Source of the DNA: Aquabacterium sp.
GTDB lineage: Bacteria > Pseudomonadota > Gammaproteobacteria > Burkholderiales > Burkholderiaceae_C
Reading direction: 5' to 3'
DNA length: 64,000 bases
Assembly (NCBI RefSeq): GCF_016195855.1
Contig: NZ_JACPYU010000022.1
Span: forward strand, 62,001 to 126,000
Shown: positions 45,425 through 54,736 of the stretch, in pieces
How the letters are laid out: every line of letters begins with the position of its first letter
How positions within the stretch are numbered: position 1 is the stretch's first letter
The notes under the pieces: model-generated
Databases searched by the model: none
What the model saw: only the letters and a program-made list of their open reading frames with translations
What the model was told of the DNA's origin: nothing
Translations under genes and position numbers: made by a program

Positions 45425-47077
45425 TCAATCGCCGGGCGCCAGGCACAGCAGCAGGCGCATGGTCACGCCCGTGGGGCCATTGTGCTGCAAATGGACTTCA
45501 CCGTCGTGGAGTTCCATCACCCGGCGCACGATGTACAGACCCAGGTGATGGCCCGCAGCCAGTGAGGCCGTTTCGGGCCTGGTGGTGCGTTCAAACAGCG
45601 TGGGCACGAGCGCCGACGCAATACCCGGTCCTTGATCGGAGACATCCAGCACCAGGGCCAGTGGGTCGTCGCTGTCACTCAGGCGCAGCGTGACCGGGGT
45701 GTCCGGCGGGCTGAACTTCAAGGCGTTGGACAGCAGGTTGCGCAAGGCCAGCCTCATCAGGCTCATGTCCATGGCCGCGGTGCGCGTGGCGGTGGCGCGT
45801 TCAACCCGGATGCGCCGCCGTTGGTCTTCGGCGAAGTCGGCGATGCTGACCTCGATGAGGGTGTCGATGTCCGCATCCATGCACTCTGCTTTGGAGGGGC
45901 GCGCCAGCAGGGTCGCCACGGCCAGGGTGTTGTCGATGCTGGCCAGCACCTGTCCCATGACGGTTCGGGCACGTGACAGGCGCTGGGATGCGGCCGATTC
46001 ACGGATATCGGTCAGCACGCGGGCGGCGCTTTGCAGTGCGGCCGACGCGTTGTTCAAGGGCTGCCGCACCTCATGGGCCAGCACATTGAGCATGTCATTG
46101 CGCTCGGCGAGCAATGCCCTGGTTTCGTGCGCATGGTGTTCGATCTCGTTGCGCAGTTGCTGCTCGCGCTGCAACTCGTCCTTGCGCGCGCGGTGTTCGG
46201 TCACATCCTGGATGGCGCCGATCAGGCGCGCGATGCCATCCTGATCGTGCTCGGGCTCGCCGCAGGTGCGCACCCAGATGGCGCGGCCCGTGGCCGTGCG
46301 CAGGGGCAACTCCAGATCCCATGAGGAGCCGTCCTCTATGGCACGTTCCACGGCCTGACGGATGAGGGGTTGGGCCTCGGGCGCGTAAAAGCCGACGGCG
46401 TTGTCCAGCGTGGGCTGCCAGGCTGCATCTACTTCATGGATGCGCCTGGTCTGGTCCGACCAGATCAGCTCGCCCGAGCGCATGTCCAGCTCCCAGCCAC
46501 CCACGCCTGCGGCGCGCCCGGTTCGGTCCAGAAAGGCCTCGCTGGCGCGCAGGCGCTCTTCCGCCTTGGTCAACTGGTCAAAAGCCATCTGCTTGCCCAG
46601 CGCAGCCCCGAGCACGTCGGCCATCAAGCGCAAGGTCTGCTCGTCGTTACGGTCAAAAGCGGCGGCCTGACTGGACATCACCTTGAGCACGCCAATGGCC
46701 TGGCCGCTCTGGAGCAGGGGGGTGCAAACCATGGACCTGACGCCCACCCGGCGGCAGGCGGCCAGGTCCACCCTCGGGTCGGTCTCGGCATCGCTGCAGA
46801 TGAGCACCTCGGTGCGCCTGACGCACAAGCCGGACAGGCTGGAGGCTTGGGCAAGCCGCATGCCCACATACGGTGCCATGCAGCCGCTGGCGGCGCGGTA
46901 GACCATGTCGTCGCCATCCACCAGCTCGACCACGGCACCCATGGCATGGGTCAACTCCTGCAGGTTGTCCACGACGAGCTGCATGAACCTGTCCAGGTCA
47001 AAAACGGCCTGAACAATCAGCGATTGCATCTGGATGATGCGTTCCAGTCGAACTGGTTGAAGCGCCAGATGAGGCAT
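45425..47077 (-). CDS. GAF-PAS sensor histidine kinase
   Basis: The 550-residue soluble kinase has a GAF domain (about 14-165), a PAS/PAC domain (about 180-295), a helical linker, a HisKA domain with His335 (LAHEVRQPLNNASAAL) and a HATPase domain (N box LRNLLSNALKFS, G1 DQGPGIA, G2 GHHLGLYIV). It lacks membrane helices. No response regulator gene is adjacent, so it is an orphan kinase. GGGGAG precedes ATG 47077. Confidence 0.9.
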   Translation of the reverse strand: MPHLALQPVRLERIIQMQSLIVQAVFDLDRFMQLVVDNLQELTHAMGAVVELVDGDDMVYRAASGCMAPYVGMRLAQASSLSGLCVRRTEVLICSDAETDPRVDLAACRRVGVRSMVCTPLLQSGQAIGVLKVMSSQAAAFDRNDEQTLRLMADVLGAALGKQMAFDQLTKAEERLRASEAFLDRTGRAAGVGGWELDMRSGELIWSDQTRRIHEVDAAWQPTLDNAVGFYAPEAQPLIRQAVERAIEDGSSWDLELPLRTATGRAIWVRTCGEPEHDQDGIARLIGAIQDVTEHRARKDELQREQQLRNEIEHHAHETRALLAERNDMLNVLAHEVRQPLNNASAALQSAARVLTDIRESAASQRLSRARTVMGQVLASIDNTLAVATLLARPSKAECMDADIDTLIEVSIADFAEDQRRRIRVERATATRTAAMDMSLMRLALRNLLSNALKFSPPDTPVTLRLSDSDDPLALVLDVSDQGPGIASALVPTLFERTTRPETASLAAGHHLGLYIVRRVMELHDGEVHLQHNGPTGVTMRLLLCLAPGD

Positions 47078-47173
47078 GTCGTCTCCCCTTGAGATCGACC
47101 CTGTACGGCTTTGGTCTTGTCTTCATTGTGGGCCAGGATGCATGCGCCTTGCCACCGTGTGGCTACAACGCAC

Positions 47174-48031
47174 TCAGGGCCTATTTGACAAGACCTGCTG
47201 GAGCTGGACCAAAGTGTGGTTGCAGTCTTGTTCGATCTTGGCGCTCAGGATGGCGTCGGCGCGTGTCAGCCCCTGGTTGATGGCGACGACGGGCTTGCCC
47301 AGGCGGTGCGCCAGCTCGGCAAAGCGGTAGCCGGAATACACCGTCAACGATGAGCCCACCACCAACAGACCCCGCGTTTGCTCGATGGCATGGGCGGCAC
47401 GTGCCACGCGCTCCCTGGGCACGTTGTCCCCGAAAAAGACCACATCGGGTTTGAGCGTGCCGCCACAAGACGGGCAATCGGGCACGCAGAAATGAGCGTA
47501 GCAGGCGTCTTCGAGCTGCGCGTCGCCATCCGGGGCTGACTGGGCACTTTCTGCCACAACGGGGTCGAAGTCACGGTTGCCCTGCACCAGCCATTGCTGA
47601 ACCAGTGCGCGCGCAAAAATCTGCTGGCAGGCCATGCAGCGAACCCGGCCGATGCCGCCATGCAGCTCGATCATTTCTTCGCAGCCAGCCTTCTGATGCA
47701 GGCCGTCCACGTTCTGCGTGATGACGGTGGCCAGCGCGCCTGCACGCCACAGCGCGGTCAGGGCGGTATGCCCGGCACCGGGCGAGGCCTGCGCCACCAC
47801 CGGCCAGCCCACAAAGCTGCGCGCCCAGTAACGGCGCCTGACGGTTTCGGACTTCAGGAAGTCCTGATGCTGGATGGGCTTGCGGTGTTGCCACTGCCCG
47901 TGGCGGTCGCGGTAAGCGGGGATGCCGCTGGCGGTGCTCAGGCCCGCGCCCGTGATCACCGCAAAAGGCCCCCGCTCAAGCAAAACAGCCAGCCGATCGA
48001 TGTCGTGGCTGGCTGCTGCTGGTTCGGTCAT
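47174..48031 (-). CDS. SIR2-family NAD-dependent protein deacetylase
   Basis: The 285-residue sirtuin has [15 protein letters not shown] (NAD pocket), [12 protein letters not shown] (catalytic region with the His of ELHGGI next to it), and a four-Cys zinc site (CMACQ and CPSC). A 30-residue insert within the zinc module ([32 protein letters not shown]) makes it longer than CobB. It removes acyl groups from lysines using NAD+. It follows the phosphate transporter gene by 12 bases. Confidence 0.92.
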   Translation of the reverse strand: MTEPAAASHDIDRLAVLLERGPFAVITGAGLSTASGIPAYRDRHGQWQHRKPIQHQDFLKSETVRRRYWARSFVGWPVVAQASPGAGHTALTALWRAGALATVITQNVDGLHQKAGCEEMIELHGGIGRVRCMACQQIFARALVQQWLVQGNRDFDPVVAESAQSAPDGDAQLEDACYAHFCVPDCPSCGGTLKPDVVFFGDNVPRERVARAAHAIEQTRGLLVVGSSLTVYSGYRFAELAHRLGKPVVAINQGLTRADAILSAKIEQDCNHTLVQLQQVLSNRP

Positions 48032-48043
48032 GATGACCGGATC

Positions 48044-49054
48044 TTAGAACAGCTTGAGGCTGATCCAGTAGGCGACGGCGGCCACGAAGGCCGAGGCGGG
48101 GATGGTGAGGATCCAGGCCCAGACGATGTTGCCGGCCACGCCCCAGCGCACCGCGCTGGCACGCTGCACCGAGCCCACCCCGACGATGGCGCCGGTGATG
48201 GTGTGGGTGGTGGACACGGGCACGCCCATGGCGGTGGCGATGAACAGCGTCAATGCCCCCCCGGTTTCTGCGCAGAAGCCGCCAACGGGCTTGAGCTTGG
48301 TGATCTTCTGGCCCATGGTCTTGACGATGCGCCAGCCACCGAACATGGTGCCCGCACCAATGGCCAGGTAGCAGCAGACGATGGTCCAGGTCGGGGGCGA
48401 CGTGTCTGCGGCGGAGGCATAGCCCGTCGAGATCAGCAGCATCCAGATGATGCCGATGGTCTTTTGTGCATCGTTGCCGCCATGACCCAGGCTGTAGGCA
48501 CCGGCCGACACCAGTTGCAGGCGGCGGAACCAGCGGTCAATGCGCGAAGGCGATACGCGCCGGCAAGCCCATGCCACGAGCACCATCATCATCGAACCGA
48601 AAAGGTAGCCTAGCAACGGCGAGACGAAGATGAAGGTCACCGTGCGCATGATGCCCGCACCGATCAGGGCCCCGGCGCCCGCCTTGGCCATCACGGCGCC
48701 GACGATGCCGCCGATCAGCGCGTGCGACGAGCTGCTGGGGATGCCGTAAAGCCAGGTGATCACGTTCCAGGTGATGGCGCCACTGAGTGCGCCGAACACC
48801 ACGTAGACGTCCACCACACCTTTGTCGGCGATGCCTTTGCCCACGGTGGCCGCCACACTGAGGTGGAAGATGAAGATGGCCACGAAGTTGAAGAACGCGG
48901 CAAACACCACGGCCTGGGTGGGGCGCAGCACACCGGTCGAGACGACGGTGGCAATCGAATTGGCAGCATCGTGGAAGCCGTTCATGAAATCGAACAGCAG
49001 TGCCAGCACCACCAGCGCGACGATGACCCACAGGGCCACGTGCATGGTTGTCAT
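48044..49054 (-). CDS. pitA: PiT-family inorganic phosphate transporter
   Basis: The 336-residue membrane protein carries the PiT signatures near both ends: DFMNGFHDAANSIATVVSTGVLRPTQAVV and SLGHGGNDAQKTIGIIW, plus GAGTMFGGWRIVKTMGQKITKL. It imports phosphate, often as a metal-phosphate complex, by proton symport. The gene follows its PhoU-like partner by 15 bases. Confidence 0.95.
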   Translation of the reverse strand: MTTMHVALWVIVALVVLALLFDFMNGFHDAANSIATVVSTGVLRPTQAVVFAAFFNFVAIFIFHLSVAATVGKGIADKGVVDVYVVFGALSGAITWNVITWLYGIPSSSSHALIGGIVGAVMAKAGAGALIGAGIMRTVTFIFVSPLLGYLFGSMMMVLVAWACRRVSPSRIDRWFRRLQLVSAGAYSLGHGGNDAQKTIGIIWMLLISTGYASAADTSPPTWTIVCCYLAIGAGTMFGGWRIVKTMGQKITKLKPVGGFCAETGGALTLFIATAMGVPVSTTHTITGAIVGVGSVQRASAVRWGVAGNIVWAWILTIPASAFVAAVAYWISLKLF

Positions 49055-49069
49055 GTCAGCCTCTCGGGA

Positions 49070-49717
49070 TCAGGAGTTCTCGAGGATCACGCCCTCGATC
49101 AGCTTGGCGACGTCTTCGCACTTGTCGGTGACGGTTTCCAGCAACTCGTAGATTGCCTTGAGCTTGATCACTTCACGCACATCGGGCTCTTCGCGGAACA
49201 GCTTGCTCATGGCGGCACGCATCACGCGGTCGGCGTCGGTTTCGAGCTGGTCGATTTCTTCGCAGGTCTTGAGGGCGGCTTCGGCGGTCTTTGCGCTGCC
49301 GATGTCATCCAGCAGAGACACGGCCGACTTCAGGCGCTCGCAGCTCTTGACGCACAGGTCGGTCAGGCGAACGATTTCCTCGGTCATGCTGCGCACGTCG
49401 TACAGGGCCATGGTTTCGGCGGCGTCCTGCATGAGGTCGGCCACGTCGTCCATGGTGTTGATCAGCGTGTGGATCTGTTCGCGGTCGATCGGCGTGATGA
49501 AGGTCTTGTGCAGCAGGCGGTTGACTTCACGGGTGACGGTGTCAGCGGCGCTTTCGGCGGCGTCCACTTCCTGGTTGTATTTGTCACGCAGGGATGTGTC
49601 GTTGTAGTGCTTGACCAGGTTCGCGAAGGCGTGGGCGGCCACGACGATGTGATTGGCGTGCTGGTTGAACAGCTCAAAAAAATTGCCCTCACGGGGCAGC
49701 AGCTTTCCAAAGATCAT
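49070..49717 (-). CDS. DUF47/PhoU-like Pit accessory protein
   Basis: The 215-residue all-helical protein matches DUF47 (Pit accessory, PhoU fold): FELFNQHANHIVVAAHAFANLV, then repeated E/D-x2-A-D segments (EVDAAESAADTV, EEIDQLETDADRVM) that bind metals. It precedes pitA and is thought to tune phosphate transport at the membrane face. Confidence 0.92.
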   Translation of the reverse strand: MIFGKLLPREGNFFELFNQHANHIVVAAHAFANLVKHYNDTSLRDKYNQEVDAAESAADTVTREVNRLLHKTFITPIDREQIHTLINTMDDVADLMQDAAETMALYDVRSMTEEIVRLTDLCVKSCERLKSAVSLLDDIGSAKTAEAALKTCEEIDQLETDADRVMRAAMSKLFREEPDVREVIKLKAIYELLETVTDKCEDVAKLIEGVILENS

Positions 49718-49835
49718 GGGCTTTCTCGCATGTCACAGGCATGACATTCACTTGGTGTAACCTTGGATTTTAACCGGCAGCCCTCACCTGATGGCCTTCC
49801 GTGTGGCGCGATGTGTCAAATGGCGAGACTTTTCC

Positions 49836-50690
49836 TCAAGGCCGGGGCACATTGCTCAGGATGGCGCGCAGCACCAGGAGTTCGCGCCAGCGCGTGGGCA
49901 GCCAGTTTAGGCACGCTCGCAATTTCGCTTGCCGCCCGACGATGTAGCGTGCTCTGGGATGTCTGGCCGCCAGTGCCTGATCCGCGGCAGCCAGGACCGC
50001 GTCCATGGGCGTGGCGACATCCTGGCTTGCATAGCGTTTGTAGAAATCCAGCAGCGGGCGGTAGATCGATTGCAACTCGCCGGTGTGTTGCTCGCTCAGG
50101 GCGCCGCTGGTGTCCAGCGCCTTGTTCCAGATGGGGGTGTCGATCTTGCCCGGGGCGATGCTGCACACCTTGACGCCGTGAGGGGTCATCTCCAGCCGCA
50201 AGGCCGCCGTCATGCCTTCCACCGCGTGTTTGGACGCCACATAGGCGGTCAACCCTGGCGCAGCGAAGACGCCGGAGATCGAGCTGATGTTGACAATGCG
50301 GCCTTGTGTCTCGCGAAGCAGCGGCAGGCAGGCCCGTGTCACCGCAAACGTGCCCAGGACATTGACGTTCATCAGTTGGGACAACTCAGCCTGCGAGGTC
50401 ATCTCCAGCGGGCAGCTGAACGCCACGCCAGCGTTGTTGACCAGGACATCCAGCTTGCCATGCGTTTTCGTGGTTACCGCAAGCAAGGCTTGCTCGATGC
50501 TGCTGGCCTCAGTGACGTCCAGGCGCAAAGGGGTGATGCGGCCTTTCGACCGGGCCCGCAGCACCTCGGCATCCCGGTCCTGGCGCACGCCAGCGAACAC
50601 CTGATGTCCTTGCCGGGCGAGGTGCAGGGCCAGGGCCAGGCCGATGCCGCTGGAGGCGCCCGTGATCAGGATGGACGAGCCAGCACGCAT
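49836..50690 (-). CDS. Short-chain dehydrogenase/reductase of the ole-like operon
   Basis: The 284-residue classical SDR has TGASSGIG (NAD(P) site), NNAG, Ser in ISSISG and YxxxK (YVASK). Its start ATG 50690 lies 25 bases inside the end of the OleD-like gene, so it is the last coupled gene of the operon. It would oxidise or reduce a hydroxyl or keto group, perhaps on the lipid product made by the upstream enzymes. A C-terminal extension of about 40 residues (YIVGRQAKLRACLNWLPTRWREL...) may contact membranes. Confidence 0.87.
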   Translation of the reverse strand: MRAGSSILITGASSGIGLALALHLARQGHQVFAGVRQDRDAEVLRARSKGRITPLRLDVTEASSIEQALLAVTTKTHGKLDVLVNNAGVAFSCPLEMTSQAELSQLMNVNVLGTFAVTRACLPLLRETQGRIVNISSISGVFAAPGLTAYVASKHAVEGMTAALRLEMTPHGVKVCSIAPGKIDTPIWNKALDTSGALSEQHTGELQSIYRPLLDFYKRYASQDVATPMDAVLAAADQALAARHPRARYIVGRQAKLRACLNWLPTRWRELLVLRAILSNVPRP

Positions 50691-51697
50691 GTGTGGTCTT
50701 TCGTGGTGGTCTGTTGCTGGCCAAAGTAGGCCGCAAAGCGCCGATGGGCTTCGTCCATGCTCACTGGCGAGCTCAGATGCAGGTCGCGTTGGGCGGCGGC
50801 AACGTCGAAGTAGTGGTCCTTGGCGCACACGGCGGCCACGGCGCGTGTCAGGCGAGGCTCACCGAGCCAGGGCAGCAGCGTGAAGAGGGCCTCGCAGGCG
50901 GCCCCGAGGGTGTAGGCGCCGGCGTAGGGCAAGGCCCGCTCGACCGCTGGCAGGCCGATGGACGTGAGCAGCCCATTGATCCAGTCCCACATGTTCACGG
51001 GCTCGGCCTCGTTGACGAAGTAGACACGCCGGCCTGCCTGATCAGGGTCGGCGTCGGCCGCTTGCAGGTGCCACCAGGCGGCGTTTTCGACATAGCTCAC
51101 GCTGATGCGGTTGCGCCCTGGGCCCACCCGGATCAGCTTGCCTGCCTTGTGGCGCTCGATCAGCGCGGGCAGCAATTGGGTGTCGCGTGGCCCCCAGATG
51201 GCATGGGGGCGCAAGGCCGTGGTGACCAGGCCATCCTGGCCATGGGCGGCCAGCACCATCTGCTCGGCCAGCATCTTGGTGTGCTGGTAGGCGCTGATGC
51301 GTTTGACAGGGTAGGGCAGGCTTTCGTTGACGCCGCACAGGTCATCGAAGCCGATCACGGCGCTGGGCGAGCTGGTGTAGATCAGCTTGTGGACGCCTTG
51401 GGCGCGACAGCCGTCAATGAGGTTGCGCGTGCCCAGCACATTGGTGCGGTGAAAGTCTGCATAGCGGCCCCAGGGGCCTGTCTTGGAGGCGACATGGAAC
51501 ACCCGCTCGATGCCCCGGCAGGCGTGGCGCACGGCATCCCGATCGGCCAGATCAGCCTGGATCAGCCGCACACCTTGCTGGCGCAAGAAGGCGTAGTCGC
51601 CCCGGCACAGCACGGCCACTTCATGGCCTTGGGCTTGCAAGGCCTCCACGATGTAGCGGCCGAGAAAGCCAGCGCCGCCGGTTACCAATGTCTTCAC
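50666..51697 (-). CDS. oleD: OleD-like NAD(P)-dependent beta-ketoacid reductase
   Basis: The 343-residue extended SDR of the 3-beta-HSD group starts KTLVTGGAGFLGRYIVEALQAQGHEV, has YTSSPSAV and the catalytic YxxxK (YQHTK), as in OleD. OleD reduces the 2-alkyl-3-ketoacid made by OleA to a hydroxy acid. GTG 51697 overlaps the oleC stop (GTGA), which fixes the start and shows coupling. Order C then D matches known ole clusters. Confidence 0.83.
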   Translation of the reverse strand: MKTLVTGGAGFLGRYIVEALQAQGHEVAVLCRGDYAFLRQQGVRLIQADLADRDAVRHACRGIERVFHVASKTGPWGRYADFHRTNVLGTRNLIDGCRAQGVHKLIYTSSPSAVIGFDDLCGVNESLPYPVKRISAYQHTKMLAEQMVLAAHGQDGLVTTALRPHAIWGPRDTQLLPALIERHKAGKLIRVGPGRNRISVSYVENAAWWHLQAADADPDQAGRRVYFVNEAEPVNMWDWINGLLTSIGLPAVERALPYAGAYTLGAACEALFTLLPWLGEPRLTRAVAAVCAKDHYFDVAAAQRDLHLSSPVSMDEAHRRFAAYFGQQQTTTKDHTCVLARPS

Positions 51698-53382
51698 GAT
51701 AGAACGCCCTTGTTGATTTGCGCCTGGGCCCATTGCGCGAGGATGGGCCGCTCGATCTTCGAGTTGTGTCGTTTGTCCACGGGGAAGGCGCGCGGGTAGG
51801 GCAGCAGATGCTGCACGGGGAAGCCCAGCTCATCCAGGCGTGCCTTGTAGGCGTTGAGCCGGGTGAGGCTGATCTGGCGCTTGTATTCCGGGTAGAACTC
51901 GATCACCACAGCCAGCTCCTGGCGGCCCTCTACGGTGACGCCCACCAGTGCAGAACGCCAGACTTCGGTCTCGGCGTTGAGCACTTCTTCAACCGGCACC
52001 GAGAAATAGCGTTTGCCCTGCGCGTGCACGATGTGCTTGATGCGGCCACAGAACCACAGCCGGCCCCGCTTGTCGAAGTAGCCCGTGTCGCCGGTGCGGT
52101 GCCAGGTTGACTGGTGTGTGTCGTCGCTGTCGTCGGCTTCGATCTTGCTGAGCGCGGTATTGACCGGGTCGTTGTGATAGCGAGGCGACACCAGCGGGCC
52201 CCGCACCACGATCTCGCCAACCTTGCCGGCTGGCAGTTCGTCCACGTCCAGCCAGTGCGGCAGCGGCTTGTCATCGATGCGGATGATCTTCACAGTCAGG
52301 CCTGGCACCACGCGCCCCACGCAGACGCCATGGCCCACGCTGGAGAGGCGGGCGGTTTCCTGCTCGATCTCTTTGGCGTCGATGGTGCTGATGGGGGTAA
52401 CCTCGGTGGCGCCATAGGGGGTGTGCATCACACCTTGGGGCATCACGGCACCCAGCCTCTCCACCATCTTGGCCGGAATCGGGGCGCCGCCGCTGAACGA
52501 GCGCTTGAGGCTGGGCAACTGATGGCCCTTGGCCACGCAATGGCGGCTCAGCCGCTCCCAGACGATGGGGGAGGCAAAGCCCGAGGTGATGCCGAAGTCC
52601 TCTATGGCCTGGATCAGGTTGCCGGGCTTGCAGCGCCCCGGGTGCAGGGAGCCCATGTCGGGGATGACGCTGGTCTGCCCCAGGCAAGGCGAGATCAAGG
52701 TGGCAACGGGGAAGGCGGCCAGTTCGACATCCTGCGCGCCGGGGTTGCTCATCGATTTGAAGTGCGCAATCTGCGCGGCCAGCGTGCCGTGTGTGGCCTC
52801 AACCCCCTTGGGCGTGCCGGTGCTGCCACTGGTGAAGAAGATGGCGGCCAGATCGCTGCCCGTGGTGGGCTCCATCTGGCCGATGGGCCCGTGCTGGCGC
52901 AGCAGGTCCTTCAGGCGGCGTGTGGCGGGCAGGCGCGATGCGCCCGTGCTGATGAACAGGCTGATACTGCCAAATGCGTCACCCACGAATGGGCGCAGGG
53001 CATGCACCAGCGTCAGCGCGATCATGGCGTGGGGCTCGACCTGCCTGATGCAGGCCAGCAGGCGCTTCATGCCCATGGCCGGGTCGATGATGACGGGCAC
53101 CGCGCCCAGCTTGAACAAGGCAAACACGATGACGGGCAGTGCCATGTCGGGCCGAACCAGCAGCAAGGTCTTGCAGCCGCGCCGGATGCCGACCTGGTGC
53201 AGGCCCGCGGCCGTGCGGTCCACCTCATCCAGGAACTGGGCATAGCTGCGCGTCTCGTACAGATACCGGCCCGATGCGCTGCGCCGGCGCGCCTGCGCAA
53301 ACGCCATGCGGCCCGGCTGATGCTGGGCCTGGGTCTGCATCAACTCATAGAGGTTGAGGTGCGGGGTGTGGGGGCTGCTCAC
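51694..53382 (-). CDS. oleC: OleC-like beta-lactone synthetase (AMP-forming)
   Basis: The 562-residue adenylating enzyme has the AMP-binding P-loop FFTSGSTGTPKG. It also has OleC-type features: DPAMGMKRLLACI, the QTSVIPDM segment, HTPYGATEVTPIS and the hinge CGRIKHIVHAQGKRYFSVPVE. OleC adenylates a beta-hydroxy acid and closes it to a cis-beta-lactone. GTG 53382 overlaps the upstream stop by 4 bases. There is no OleB domain fused to it and no oleB gene next to it, so the lactone may persist. Confidence 0.83.
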   Translation of the reverse strand: MSSPHTPHLNLYELMQTQAQHQPGRMAFAQARRRSASGRYLYETRSYAQFLDEVDRTAAGLHQVGIRRGCKTLLLVRPDMALPVIVFALFKLGAVPVIIDPAMGMKRLLACIRQVEPHAMIALTLVHALRPFVGDAFGSISLFISTGASRLPATRRLKDLLRQHGPIGQMEPTTGSDLAAIFFTSGSTGTPKGVEATHGTLAAQIAHFKSMSNPGAQDVELAAFPVATLISPCLGQTSVIPDMGSLHPGRCKPGNLIQAIEDFGITSGFASPIVWERLSRHCVAKGHQLPSLKRSFSGGAPIPAKMVERLGAVMPQGVMHTPYGATEVTPISTIDAKEIEQETARLSSVGHGVCVGRVVPGLTVKIIRIDDKPLPHWLDVDELPAGKVGEIVVRGPLVSPRYHNDPVNTALSKIEADDSDDTHQSTWHRTGDTGYFDKRGRLWFCGRIKHIVHAQGKRYFSVPVEEVLNAETEVWRSALVGVTVEGRQELAVVIEFYPEYKRQISLTRLNAYKARLDELGFPVQHLLPYPRAFPVDKRHNSKIERPILAQWAQAQINKGVLS

Positions 53383-53672
53383 GCGGACACCGTCTGGCTT
53401 TGCTGAAAACCGATCACGTGCGGCATGCCAAACACCATGATCTGCAGCAGATGGGGCCACAAGGGCCTGGCTTGTTCGCCGAACTTGCGGGTGAAGTACA
53501 CGCATTGCGCGGCATGGGCCAGCAGGGACAGGGTCATGACCACGTACAGCCAGATGGGCGGAATGTGCACAAAGGGGTGGACCAGCTCGGCCAGCCCCAG
53601 CACCCAGGACAGGCCCACGATGGTCTTGCTGATGGCCACGTTGCGGGGCGCGAACAAAGTATGGGTTTTCAT
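53379..53672 (-). CDS. Small membrane protein of the ole-like operon
   Basis: The 97-residue protein has about three membrane helices (VGLSWVLGLAELVHPF, PIWLYVVMTLSLLAHAAQCVYF and a C-terminal hydrophobic part). It may be DUF1145-like, but I cannot be sure of the family. It sits between the acyltransferase-like and OleC genes with GTGA overlap to oleC. A role as membrane anchor or lipid-handling partner of the cluster is inference. Confidence 0.65.
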   Translation of the reverse strand: MKTHTLFAPRNVAISKTIVGLSWVLGLAELVHPFVHIPPIWLYVVMTLSLLAHAAQCVYFTRKFGEQARPLWPHLLQIMVFGMPHVIGFQQSQTVSA

Positions 53673-53682
53673 GGGGCAGGGC

Positions 53683-54717
53683 TCAGGCGTCCACGCGGCG
53701 AGCCTGGCGTTGCAGGTCGTGCATGGCGATGCAATGGGGTTCGATGACGGCGTCAGGGATGCCGGCCTCGCGGTAGAGATCGGCGATCCAGCTGCGCATG
53801 AGTTCACTGGTGGCGTGATGGTCAGCGCCCAGTGATGCATGCAGTTGCAGGGTGAAGCCGGTGCGGCCCTCCCAGGTGAAGCTGCCGGCGGTGATAGGGC
53901 ACACGGCGCTGACCGGTGGTGCACTGATGACCCAGCTGCCCGCCAGCTTGTGGGCATCGGTTTCAGGTGCTGCCCATGCACTCATGTTGGCGTACACACC
54001 AAACCAGGCCTTGCCTTTGAGCCGGTTGTAGGCGCGGCGGATCATGCCGTCGCTGAGCCATCGGGCAAAGTTCGTGTAGATCCACGCCCCCCACAGGATG
54101 CCGCGGGCATACAAGGTCTTGAGCTGGCCAAAGATGTCCTGCGCCGTGGGCGCGCCCTGCAGCCGCAGTGACACAGGCGCCGTCCAGTTGCCGGACTGCG
54201 TCTGGATGCCCAGCGAGCGGCGGAAGTCGTGCGGCATCATCCACACGCGTTCGCTGTTCTGGCTCAGATGACGCTCACGGCAGACCTTGTCCAGGCTGGC
54301 CAGGAACAAGGATGTCTCGCCGACGCCTTGTGCACGGGCGTGGCGCCGCGCCTGTTCGCTGTGCGCCAAGGGCATCAGGAAGTACACAAAGCAGGGTTGC
54401 GCCTGGCCGTCATCGGCAGCAGCCTTCTGCCATGGGTAGTTCACAGGCTGGCTGTTGCGGATGTGCAGCTTCAAGGCGGCCAGACGGCCCAGCAGGCTGG
54501 GCTTGACAGGCACGTTCTTGTGCGCCTTGGGCGGCATCGTGACGCCCAGCGAGGCCAGGATCTTCACGATAGCCCCGCCGCCGTCGTCCACCTCATGCGA
54601 GTGCAGAAACCAGCGCATCTCGCCCAACGTAGGCTGGTACACGCCGAAGATCATGTCGATGTTCTCGCCCAGGGACTTGAGCACCCTGTACTTGCGCCCG
54701 GACCAATCCGTTGCCAT
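53683..54717 (-). CDS. Condensation/WS-DGAT-type acyltransferase-like protein
   Basis: The 344-residue protein is not a recognised named family to me. Its N-terminus has SHEVDDG (40-46), which matches the HHxxxDG catalytic motif of condensation-domain, wax-synthase and PapA-type acyltransferases except for the first His. The C-terminal part (TWEGRTGFTLQLHASLGADHHATSELMRSWI) resembles the DFGWG-side end of that fold. It probably transfers an acyl chain from CoA or a carrier to a hydroxyl or amine. It lies 19 bases after the ketosynthase gene, within the operon. Confidence 0.65.
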   Translation of the reverse strand: MATDWSGRKYRVLKSLGENIDMIFGVYQPTLGEMRWFLHSHEVDDGGGAIVKILASLGVTMPPKAHKNVPVKPSLLGRLAALKLHIRNSQPVNYPWQKAAADDGQAQPCFVYFLMPLAHSEQARRHARAQGVGETSLFLASLDKVCRERHLSQNSERVWMMPHDFRRSLGIQTQSGNWTAPVSLRLQGAPTAQDIFGQLKTLYARGILWGAWIYTNFARWLSDGMIRRAYNRLKGKAWFGVYANMSAWAAPETDAHKLAGSWVISAPPVSAVCPITAGSFTWEGRTGFTLQLHASLGADHHATSELMRSWIADLYREAGIPDAVIEPHCIAMHDLQRQARRVDA

Positions 54718-54736
54718 TTTTGTGCGGCCTCGCGGA

